Below, one piece after another: positions 45,110 to 52,562 of a stretch of DNA of 64,000 nucleotides. The notes under the pieces were generated by a model that was not told the origin of the DNA, did not search any database, and was given only the letters and a program-made list of their open reading frames with translations. Origin of the DNA: Verrucomicrobiota bacterium (GTDB lineage Bacteria; Verrucomicrobiota; Verrucomicrobiia; Opitutales; Opitutaceae); the NCBI GenBank assembly GCA_023399155.1, contig JAEWQP010000001.1, positions 124,001 to 188,000 of the forward strand. Direction: 5' to 3'. The position numbers were made by a program, and so were the translations under genes. The first letter of the stretch is position 1, and each line of letters opens with the position of its first letter.

Positions 45110-46252
45110 ATGATCGACCCTGCGGCCCCTTTCCTTTCGCCGGCTCAGAAACGCGTGATCGGCTTCGCCCTCGGGCTCGGAGCCTTCATGGCCTCCGGTG
45201 CCCTGCTCGTGATACTGGTGGCGGTGCTCGGCCGCCTCATCGGCACGTTCTCGTCGGTGATCTGGCCGCTCGCCGCCGCAGGTATTCTCGCGATGATCCT
45301 GCGTCCGGTCGTGGGCCTGTTCGAGCGTCGCCTGAGGCTTCCGCGCTCGATCAGCACGATCGTGCTCTACTTGGTGGTGACGGTCGCGCTCACCGGCGTG
45401 CTTCTGACGTTCGTCCCCTCACTCGTGCGGCAGGCTGTCGATTTCATCAATTCGGCGCCCGAGCTCTGGGCGCGCGCGGTCGCCGCATTCCACGAGCAGT
45501 ATCCGGACTGGAGCGAACTCTACCAGCGCGCGATGGCCAACGATACCCTGCGCCAGGTCATCGAGGGCGCCGTCGCCCAGGTTCGCCTGGTGGCGATGGC
45601 CATCCTCCCCAACCTCAAGTCCGCCGGCGGCACGGTGGTCGGCATGGCCGGGTTCGTCGCCAATCTCGCGATTGTTCCCGTCTATCTGTTCTTCTTTCTC
45701 CAGTCCGATGAAGAACCGACGCATTCGCTGCAGGACAACCTGCCGTTCCTCAAGGACGAGACCCGGCTCGACGTGGTGTTTCTCGTCCGGGAGTTCATCA
45801 GCATCGTGGTGGCCTTCTTTCGCGGGCAGCTCGTGATCGGGATGATCATGGGCGTGCTGCTCGCGATCGGGTTCTCGGTCGTGGGTCTCCAGTTCGGCAT
45901 CGTGCTCGGCCTGGCGATCGGGCTCCTCAACGTCGTGCCCTATCTCGGCACGATCCTGGGCCTGAGCATCGTGCTGCCGATGGCCTATTTTCAGAATAGC
46001 GGCGGCTTCCTCACCCTCGCGCTTTGCCTGGGCGTCTTCATCCTGGTGCAGATGATCGAGGGCTACGTGCTGACGCCGCGGATCATGGGCCGCCAAACCG
46101 GTCTTCATCCGGTCACCATCATCATCGCCATCTTCTTCTGGGGCACCGCACTCGAGGGAATCCTGGGCATGGTGCTCGCCATCCCGTTGACTGCGTTCCT
46201 CGTCACAGCCTGGCGTCTCGCCAAACGCAAGTATTTCCGCCAGCTGGTCTGA
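45110..46252 (+). CDS. AI-2E family transporter (permease)
   Basis: The 380-residue protein has about eight hydrophobic segments, starting LGLGAFMASGALLVILVAVL and LIGTFSSVIWPLAAAGILAM. The C-terminal stretch VVGLQFGIVLGLAIGLLNVV, PYLGTILGLSIVLPMAYFQ and GYVLTPRIMGRQTGLHPVT is the family signature (PYxG, P-x-x-x-G). The family covers TqsA and YdiK; substrates are mostly unknown and AI-2 export has been shown only for TqsA. It stands alone. Confidence 0.88.
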   Translation: MIDPAAPFLSPAQKRVIGFALGLGAFMASGALLVILVAVLGRLIGTFSSVIWPLAAAGILAMILRPVVGLFERRLRLPRSISTIVLYLVVTVALTGVLLTFVPSLVRQAVDFINSAPELWARAVAAFHEQYPDWSELYQRAMANDTLRQVIEGAVAQVRLVAMAILPNLKSAGGTVVGMAGFVANLAIVPVYLFFFLQSDEEPTHSLQDNLPFLKDETRLDVVFLVREFISIVVAFFRGQLVIGMIMGVLLAIGFSVVGLQFGIVLGLAIGLLNVVPYLGTILGLSIVLPMAYFQNSGGFLTLALCLGVFILVQMIEGYVLTPRIMGRQTGLHPVTIIIAIFFWGTALEGILGMVLAIPLTAFLVTAWRLAKRKYFRQLV

Positions 46253-46571
46253 GCCACGCGGCGGCGCCGGAATCCGTCCACTTCAGGAACGGCAGTCGCA
46301 CTCCTCCGCCGACACCGGCGTCCGCGGGTGCATCCCGTGTGACTCCACTCTTGCGGAATCCAGGCTCGCGGCGACCAGCTGAAGCCTTGCCCCGCCGCAC
46401 CATGCCCATGGTCCCCAGCACCTTCCGCGGTGGAGTCCGTGAACGATTGCCAAATCCGTGGTGGTCCTAATCCTGAGCCTCTTCACGCCTGCAGGCTGTC
46501 CGTCTTTCTCCGCGCCCTCTGTGTCCTCTGTGGTTCACCCTCTGCCGCAACCCACCCGCTGACCGTCCTCC
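46253..46571. other. gene-free gap
   Basis: The 319 bp between the permease and the MBL exonuclease hold no credible frame. Close to the downstream gene there is one inverted CACAGAGGA-type repeat (46515-46536). No clear promoter or terminator was found. Confidence 0.5.
46515..46536 (-). repeat. CACAGAGGA-type repeat, single copy
   Basis: CCTCTGTGTCCTCTGTGGTT is the reverse complement of the core at 628-650. It ends 36 bp before the ATG of the MBL gene. Confidence 0.65.
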
Positions 46572-47576
46572 ATGTCCTGGATCGTCGAAACCGCGAGCGG
46601 CGGCGGCATGTTCCTTCCGCAGATCGGCTGGCACCTTGATGCGTCGCGGCGAACCACGTGCAGCTTCGTGTCGCATGCCCATAGCGATCACGTGGCGCGG
46701 CACCGCACGGTTCTCTGCACCGCCCCCACAGCCCAGCTGCTCGCCGCCCGCATTCCCGGTCGCCGCGAGTCCATCGTGCTGCCGTATGGCGAGCCGTGGC
46801 CGCTGGACGCCGGCACGCGCGTGACGCTCCATCCGGCGGGCCACATCCTCGGCTCGGCTCAGTGGCTGGCCGAAAGCGAACACGGGCGCCTGCTCTACAC
46901 GGGAGACTTCAAGCTCCGGCCGGGCGTATCCACAGAACCATGCGCCACGCCCCGTGCGGACGTGCTGATCATGGAGACGACCTTTGGCAAACCCCGCTAT
47001 CGCTTCCCCCCGGCCGACGATGTGGCACGCGACATCGTCGCCTTCTGCCGCCAGGCGATCGCGGAGCGCGCCGTTCCCTTCCTCTTCTGCTACAGCCTCG
47101 GCAAGAGCCAGGAGGTGCTCGCGCGCCTGCAGGGTTCCGGGCTGCCGATCATGCTCCATGCGCAGACGGCCCGGATGACCGCGATCTACGAGGCGTGCGG
47201 CGTCGCGTTCCCGCCTCACCGCGCCTTCGTCCCGGCCGAGGCCGCGGGCCATGTCGTGATCGGTCCGCCCCAAATCGACCGCTCACCCGAAGTGCGGAGC
47301 GTCCCCCGGCGCCGCTCGGCCATGATCTCCGGATGGGCGATCGATCCGTGGACCATGCCGAAGCATCGCTACGATGCAGCGTTTCCGCTCTCCGACCATG
47401 CCGATTACAAGGACCTCCTTCGGTTCGTCGAGGCGGTTCAGCCGCGACTCGTCTACACCGTGCATGGCTTCGCCGCGGAGTTCGCGCGCGATCTGCGCGA
47501 GCGAGGCGTGGAGGCCTGGGCGCTCGGTCGCGCAAACCAGCTGGATCTGGGCTTGGAGTTTCACCCGAGGCCTTGA
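46572..47576 (+). CDS. MBL-fold exonuclease (ligase-associated type)
   Basis: The 334-residue protein has the metal motif SHAHSDHV (His35, His37, Asp39, His40), HPAGHILGSAQW and YTGDFKLRPG, as in the metallo-beta-lactamase/beta-CASP family. The C-terminal FPLSDHADYKDL and YTVHGFAAEFA are also family elements. Sequence layout matches the ligase-associated DNA exonuclease (SNM1/Pso2-related), which usually lies next to an ATP-dependent DNA ligase and a DEXH helicase. Neither partner is next to it here. The ATG follows GACCGTCCTCC, not a Shine-Dalgarno site. Confidence 0.85.
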   Translation: MSWIVETASGGGMFLPQIGWHLDASRRTTCSFVSHAHSDHVARHRTVLCTAPTAQLLAARIPGRRESIVLPYGEPWPLDAGTRVTLHPAGHILGSAQWLAESEHGRLLYTGDFKLRPGVSTEPCATPRADVLIMETTFGKPRYRFPPADDVARDIVAFCRQAIAERAVPFLFCYSLGKSQEVLARLQGSGLPIMLHAQTARMTAIYEACGVAFPPHRAFVPAEAAGHVVIGPPQIDRSPEVRSVPRRRSAMISGWAIDPWTMPKHRYDAAFPLSDHADYKDLLRFVEAVQPRLVYTVHGFAAEFARDLRERGVEAWALGRANQLDLGLEFHPRP

Positions 47577-47768
47577 GGAGCGGCATGCCGGCGCTGGCGC
47601 AGACCCGCTTCCCTTTCAACTGGAATCCAGATACTTACGCGCTCAGCTCCCAACGGCGAACATGCGAGCCCACGCACGGCTCGACATCGTCCGCCTGTTT
47701 CTTCTGGCGGGAACCCGGATGGCCGGCCGAGACTCCCAGAAGGCATCATCACGCCCCACCCGTTTTCC

Positions 47769-48596
47769 ATGCGCTGTTTTACCTGTCTGGGCCTCGCCCT
47801 CGCCACGCTCGCCGCGTCTCCACTCGTGTCGCGGGCCGCGGAGGCGTCCGGGAATGCGTCATCCGATGACTCGGCGCCCGCGCACGCCGCCTCCTTTCTG
47901 CGCCCGGGCGAAACCGTCGTGCTTCGCCTCAGCTACGGGTTGATCTCCAACGCCGGTGAAACCCGCTTTGAGACCGTCCGCGAAGAGTTCCCGGATGGTC
48001 CGCGCATTCGTGTGAAGGTCTCCACCACGTCCCGCGGCATGGTGGAGACGTTCTTTCCCCTGCGCAATTACTCCGAGTCCCTGATCGATGCCGTCAACGC
48101 TCGACCCCTGATCATCACGACCGAAGGCAGGGAGCGAAAGCGCACCACCCGCCAGACCACGATCTTCGATTACGAAAAGGGCATCGTGCAGCACACCGAC
48201 CACGTGCGCCCGAAGCGCAGCGGCACGGCCGAGCTCCCCGACCAGCCGGTGTTCGACCTCATGGTGACGATGATGCAAGCGCGCACCTGGGACATGAAAG
48301 TCGGGGAGAAACGCACGGTCATCTGCTCGTTTGCCGACGAGTTCTACACGCTCGAGGTCACCGCGCTCGAGGAGGATGAGATCAAGACACCAGCCGGTCG
48401 CTTCAACACGATCGTGCTCGAACCCACGCAGGTGGGCGAACTCAAGGGCTTCTTCAAGAAGGGCGGCGCGATGAAGTTCTACATCTCGCGGGGAGAGCGG
48501 CCGCAGATCGTGCGCCTCGACATGAAGACCAAGGCCGGCACGATCGTGGCCTCGCTGGTGGAGGAGAGCTTTGCCAGCGAGCCAACGAAGCCCTAG
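47769..48596 (+). CDS. exported DUF3108 protein
   Basis: The 275-residue protein has a signal peptide (MRCFTCLGLALATLAASPLV, cleavage near SRAAEA). A beta-rich domain with LSYGLISNAGETRFETVRE, LRNYSESLIDAVNARPLIIT and VFDLMVTMMQARTWDMKVGE follows the DUF3108 pattern, as does IKTPAGRFNTIVLEP. It is periplasmic or outer-membrane associated; function unknown. The stop TAG (48594-48596) shares the palindrome CTAG with the stop of the convergent gene. Confidence 0.85.
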   Translation: MRCFTCLGLALATLAASPLVSRAAEASGNASSDDSAPAHAASFLRPGETVVLRLSYGLISNAGETRFETVREEFPDGPRIRVKVSTTSRGMVETFFPLRNYSESLIDAVNARPLIITTEGRERKRTTRQTTIFDYEKGIVQHTDHVRPKRSGTAELPDQPVFDLMVTMMQARTWDMKVGEKRTVICSFADEFYTLEVTALEEDEIKTPAGRFNTIVLEPTQVGELKGFFKKGGAMKFYISRGERPQIVRLDMKTKAGTIVASLVEESFASEPTKP

Positions 48597-49183
48597 CCGC
48601 GCGCGCGTATCCGCTGCGTGGATGGTCCTGAGAGCCGTCGCCTATCGCCTCTCGCCTGTGCGCCCGCCCCCGGCCGGTGCACAAACCGCCACGGCTTTGC
48701 AGCCCACTCCGGTCCCGCGTAATCGACGCCCACGCGCGGTCCGGCAACGACCTCATGCGGTGGCACGACGTAGCCGTCATCCTCGATCCACAAATCCGTC
48801 TCACGCGTGGCCGGCCGGGTGTTGAAACGCCGGTCGATGCCAAGTCCCTTGGTGACGCGTCCGGGTCCCACGAATCCAGAGACACCGCGGATCAGCACGG
48901 CCGCGGGGTATCCCTCGGGTCCGGTGACGAGGTTCAGCATCTCGTGGATGCCGTAACACAGATAGACATACCAGTGCCCGGGCGGCCCGAACAGGACGCC
49001 TGTCCGCGCGGTGCGCCCCCGGCTGGCATGGCAGGCCTTGTCGTCGGGGCCGTCATACGCCTCGGTCTCGAGTATCCGGAACATGCGCACGCCGGAGCCG
49101 TCCCGGATGACGAGCTGTCGTCCCAACAGATCGCGCGCGATGGCGACGGTGTCGGTCCCGCTGACTTTCCCGGTTGGCAGCAT
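48593..49183 (-). CDS. DNA-3-methyladenine glycosylase (AAG/MPG family)
   Basis: The 196-residue protein starts MLPTGKVSGTDTVAIARDLL. It has the catalytic ETEAYDG, ACHASRGRTARTGVLFGPPG, then YVYLCYGIHEMLNLVTGPEG, and LIRG, all diagnostic of the human-type alkyladenine glycosylase family. It removes 3-methyladenine and other alkylated or deaminated purines from DNA, the first step of base excision repair. The frame is open to 49351 but without domain. It ends on a CTAG shared with the DUF3108 gene. Confidence 0.93.
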   Translation of the reverse strand: MLPTGKVSGTDTVAIARDLLGRQLVIRDGSGVRMFRILETEAYDGPDDKACHASRGRTARTGVLFGPPGHWYVYLCYGIHEMLNLVTGPEGYPAAVLIRGVSGFVGPGRVTKGLGIDRRFNTRPATRETDLWIEDDGYVVPPHEVVAGPRVGVDYAGPEWAAKPWRFVHRPGAGAQARGDRRRLSGPSTQRIRARG

Positions 49184-49274
49184 GCGCCCCACGTCACCAG
49201 CCTCCCGGCGCCGGGCTCGCTGGCGATGGCAAAACGCAGCGAGTCCACGCCGCGAAGCCACCAGCGTTCCTCCG

Positions 49275-49303
49275 TGATCTCTGTGCTCAACTGCTCTTCC
49301 TGG
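49275..49303 (+). repeat. TGATCTCnGTGCnnAACTGCTCTTC repeat, copy 2
   Basis: TGATCTCTGTGCTCAACTGC then TCTTCCT matches 30041-30069. It lies in the gap between the sulfate-permease-type gene and the glycosylase gene. Confidence 0.45.
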
Positions 49304-49347
49304 GTTCAGCGCCGCGTTGTGATCCCGGCCAGCTCGACGTCCCTTGT

Positions 49348-51177
49348 TCAATCGGTCGCATTCGCGAGATGCTTCCCGGGTAGGCCGGTGCCGGACGTCG
49401 CTGGAGGGGGCTCGGACTCGAGCTTCTCGTAGGCCCCCTGCGTGGTCAGGAACACACGTTCGGGTCCGAGCTGCTCAAGAAACTCGGTGCACGCCAGCCG
49501 GTCCATGACCGGCCCCTTCACCTCGGTCAGGTGCAGCTGGATACCGGCGTCGTGCAGCCGGTTGAGTATGCTGGTGAGCGTCTCCAGGGCGCTGGCATCA
49601 ATGAAGTTGATCGCATTGCAGATCAGCACGAGGTGCCGCAACCGCGGGCGCTCGGCCGCGGCAGAGAGCACGAAGTCCTCGATGTACTTCGCGTTGGCAA
49701 AGTAAAGGCTCTCGTCGATCCGAAGCATGAGGACGTGCGGGAGGGTTTGCACGTCGTGCCGCCGGACGTTGCGGAAGTGCCCGGTGTCCGGCACCCGGCC
49801 GACGACGGCCATGTGCGGCCGGCTCGTGCGCCAGAGATGGAGGACGATCGTCGAGGCGATCCCGACGAGGATGCCCGTCGTGACCCCGACTGCGAGCACG
49901 GCGACGAAGGTGAGGATCAACGCGGCGGCGTCCGCCTTGTTGTAACGCCAGAGCCGGCGCGGCATGGCGAAGTCCATCAAGCCAGTGACCGCGACGACGA
50001 TGATGGCGGCCAGCACGGCCTGGGGCAGATGATGGAAGAGCGGCATCAAGAAGAGCGCGGCCATGCCGACCACCCCCACCGCGATGAGTGATGCGAGACC
50101 GGTGTTTGCGCCGGCCGAGAAGTTGACCATCGAACGTGCGAAGGAGCCGCTGACCGGATAACCGCCAGTGACCCCGGCTGCGAGATTGCCGGCGCCGAGA
50201 GCGATGAGTTCCTGGTTTGAATCCACTTTCTCCCGACGCTTGGCCGCGAGCGACTTTGCGACGGAAATGTTCTCGAGAAAGCCGATGAAACTCACCGCAA
50301 ACGCGAGCGGAATCAGCGTGAGGAACTCGGAGGCATCGAGTGCGGGAAGCGCGAAGCGGGGCAACCCTCCCGGAATCTCCCCGATGATGTTCACTCCGTT
50401 GCCTCCCCCGAGCTGAAAAGCGGCAACCGTTGCCGTACCGACCAGCACCACGACAATCGGACCGATCTTCGGCAGCGATTGCGCCAGGATCGGGGGGAGA
50501 CCTTTCCATCGCGCGAGGACCGGCGGCAGAACGTAACGAAACGCGAGCAGCAGCAACACGCTCGCGCCGCTGATCGCGACCGTGGGCCAGCGAGTCTGCG
50601 GCATCGCCCCGGCCAGGTCCGCCAGCAGTTCATGCAGATGGTCGGTCCGTGGAAGCTCGACGCCGAGCAGGTGTTTCACCTGGTTCAATGCGATGAGACA
50701 CGCCGCAGCGCTCGTGAAGCCGGAGAGCACCGGCTGGCTCAGGAAATTCGTGACGACCCCCAGCCGCGCGGCGCCCATCGCGACCTGCATCGCACCCGCG
50801 AGAAGCGCGGTGGCCATGGCAAACGCGAGGTAACGTGGCGAACCGGGCTCCGCCCACGCGGCGACCTGCGTGACGATGAGCAGCGATAACAGCGCTGACG
50901 GGCCGACCGACAGGTACCGGCTGCTGCCGAGCAGCGCATAGACGGCGAGCGGCACGAGGCTGGCATACAATCCGACCTGCGGGGGCAGACCGGCCAGCAG
51001 CGCGTAGGCCATGGCCTGGGGAATGAGCAGGGTCGCCACGATCACGCCCCCGAGGGCATCGCCCGGCAGGTCCTTGCGCTCGTAGTGCACGAGCCAGACC
51101 AGGGCTGGAATCCGTTGCTTCAACCAGGACTGCCTGGCTGGCTGCAGGCTCACAGCAGGATCGTCATCGCTTCTCAT
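49348..51177 (-). CDS. SulP-family anion transporter with STAS domain
   Basis: The 609-residue protein has the SulP/SLC26 core of about 12 hydrophobic segments (for example GVIVATLLIPQAMAYALLAG, the transport signature, and GYPVSGSFARSMVNFSAGA). A C-terminal cytoplasmic STAS domain (about 445-560) includes LRHLVLICNAINFIDASALE. It likely takes up or exports sulfate, sulfite or another anion. It is the last gene of the operon that begins with the persulfide dioxygenase, 182 bp behind the second YeeE-type gene. A Shine-Dalgarno site GAGAGG precedes the ATG. Confidence 0.92.
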   Translation of the reverse strand: MRSDDDPAVSLQPARQSWLKQRIPALVWLVHYERKDLPGDALGGVIVATLLIPQAMAYALLAGLPPQVGLYASLVPLAVYALLGSSRYLSVGPSALLSLLIVTQVAAWAEPGSPRYLAFAMATALLAGAMQVAMGAARLGVVTNFLSQPVLSGFTSAAACLIALNQVKHLLGVELPRTDHLHELLADLAGAMPQTRWPTVAISGASVLLLLAFRYVLPPVLARWKGLPPILAQSLPKIGPIVVVLVGTATVAAFQLGGGNGVNIIGEIPGGLPRFALPALDASEFLTLIPLAFAVSFIGFLENISVAKSLAAKRREKVDSNQELIALGAGNLAAGVTGGYPVSGSFARSMVNFSAGANTGLASLIAVGVVGMAALFLMPLFHHLPQAVLAAIIVVAVTGLMDFAMPRRLWRYNKADAAALILTFVAVLAVGVTTGILVGIASTIVLHLWRTSRPHMAVVGRVPDTGHFRNVRRHDVQTLPHVLMLRIDESLYFANAKYIEDFVLSAAAERPRLRHLVLICNAINFIDASALETLTSILNRLHDAGIQLHLTEVKGPVMDRLACTEFLEQLGPERVFLTTQGAYEKLESEPPPATSGTGLPGKHLANATD

Positions 51178-51182
51178 GCCGG

Positions 51183-51188
51183 CCTCTC
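51183..51188 (-). promoter_or_regulatory. Shine-Dalgarno site of the SulP gene
   Basis: GAGAGG, 5 nt before the ATG at 51177. Confidence 0.6.
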
Positions 51189-51359
51189 GGGATCAATCGG
51201 CGGTCACCGCACGATGAAGATCCACGTTCAAGAACGATCGGGCGGCGCACCATCGCGCGATGGCCTCGACAGCCTGCACGTCCCACTCGCAGCGATCGCG
51301 TGTGTCCTTTTCCGATACACCGCGAGTCGTGATGAAAGCCGCCGTGGGAGTGTCTTGCA

Positions 51360-51953
51360 CTAGCGGACGGTGAACCGCTCCAGGACCATGAGGATGGTGG
51401 TAAGCGCTACCGCCAGGATGATGGCAAACGCGCGCCGCGGAACATGCAGCAGGTCGGGCAGCATCACTTTGCCGAGATCACCCCATGTCTCGACCGTCCG
51501 CTTGCTCCAGCCGGACATCTCGGCAAATATCCAGGAACCGGCGACCAGGCCGGCCATGCCGAAAAGCGCGTCCCAGCTGCCCTGTCCCAGGGCTGCGGCG
51601 ACCGTGCCGGGGCAGTAACCCAGCAGGGCGAAACCCGCGCCAAACAGCAACCCGCCGACGATGTTGGCGCCGACCCGCGTGGGCTTGAGGTGCAGCTTTG
51701 CCTTGCCGAAGTGATGCAGCGCGAAGATGCCGATCATGCCCACCACGATCGCGGTCAGCATGACCTTCACGACCGTGAAGTCCTGGAGCAGGAGTTGACC
51801 CAGGAGGACGTTGAATTTTCCCACGCCGCCCTTCTGCAGCAGAAAGCCAAAGATCAGGCCAAAGAGGACACCGGTCGCCACCTGTGGCGCCGCGGCCACC
51901 GGCGACTCCGACTGCCCGGCTGAGGGTGATGGATGTTTGCCAGCGTCGCTCAT
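51360..51953 (-). CDS. YeeE/YedE-type half transporter (DUF6691-like)
   Basis: The 197-residue membrane protein has about five hydrophobic helices. FGFLLQKGGVGKFN and FGAGFALLGYCPGTVAAALG are the conserved YeeE/TsuA elements; the Cys in GYCPGT is conserved in thiosulfate transporters of this family. It is one half of a two-gene transporter; the other half is the gene just upstream. It should move a reduced sulfur compound across the inner membrane. The Ser/Pro/Ala-rich first 20 residues are not conserved. Its Shine-Dalgarno site overlaps the stop of the upstream gene. Confidence 0.85.
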   Translation of the reverse strand: MSDAGKHPSPSAGQSESPVAAAPQVATGVLFGLIFGFLLQKGGVGKFNVLLGQLLLQDFTVVKVMLTAIVVGMIGIFALHHFGKAKLHLKPTRVGANIVGGLLFGAGFALLGYCPGTVAAALGQGSWDALFGMAGLVAGSWIFAEMSGWSKRTVETWGDLGKVMLPDLLHVPRRAFAIILAVALTTILMVLERFTVR

Positions 51954-51956
51954 GGT

Positions 51957-51961
51957 TCCTT
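51957..51961 (-). promoter_or_regulatory. Shine-Dalgarno site of the second YeeE-type gene
   Basis: AAGGA, 3 nt before the ATG at 51953, overlaps the upstream stop codon (51960-51962), which suggests translational coupling. Confidence 0.55.
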
Positions 51962-52562
51962 AGAGGAGAAAGAGCGGCATCGCGACCGCGATGCCGCCGA
52001 TGAAGAAGCAGATCACCGCGATCCAGGAGGCGACGTTGAGTTGCAGCGTGCCACTGATGCCGTGGCCGCTGGTGCATCCGCTCGCCATGCGGGCGCCAAA
52101 GGCCATGAGCAGGCCGCCGCAAAATCCGATCGCCGCACGCAAGGCCACACTCTCACCGAACCGGTCCTCCCACATCGGCGGCACCCATTCGTTGGCAAAC
52201 TCCCCGCCCGTCAGCGCTGCAATCGCACCGCCCGCGACGATGGCCATCACAAAGGCAAATCCCCAACTCACGCGCGGCGGGTTGTCCTTGAAATAGGCGA
52301 GCGACCTCGTGTGGCGGGGCGCCACGGCTTTGCCGAGAAAGCCCGCGACCTGCGCGTAGAACGACGAGGCTCCGATCGGCTTGTCCGAGAAGTAGAAGGT
52401 CAGCCACGAGAGCACGCCAATGCCCGCGCCGACCACGTAGGGCGACCAGGCGGGGCCGGGATAGTCGAGCGCGTTCACACCCGGTTCCGCCGCGATCGCC
52501 GCGGAGAGCGGCCACAGGCCCGAAGCGCCCAGGAGGGCGACGCGCTGGAGTGCCTTCCTCAT
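51960..52562 (-). CDS. YeeE/YedE-type half transporter
   Basis: The 200-residue membrane protein starts MRKALQRVALLGASGLWPLS. It has about five hydrophobic helices; FGARMASGCTSGHGISGTLQ is the family signature with the conserved Cys (compare TsuA GxRxxxGCxxGH). It pairs with the next gene as a split thiosulfate/sulfur transporter. The ATG overlaps the stop of the persulfide-dioxygenase gene (ATGA), so the start is well fixed; it also has a perfect Shine-Dalgarno site. Such pairs next to a persulfide dioxygenase-rhodanese occur in the BigR sulfide-detoxification operons. Confidence 0.87.
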   Translation of the reverse strand: MRKALQRVALLGASGLWPLSAAIAAEPGVNALDYPGPAWSPYVVGAGIGVLSWLTFYFSDKPIGASSFYAQVAGFLGKAVAPRHTRSLAYFKDNPPRVSWGFAFVMAIVAGGAIAALTGGEFANEWVPPMWEDRFGESVALRAAIGFCGGLLMAFGARMASGCTSGHGISGTLQLNVASWIAVICFFIGGIAVAMPLFLL

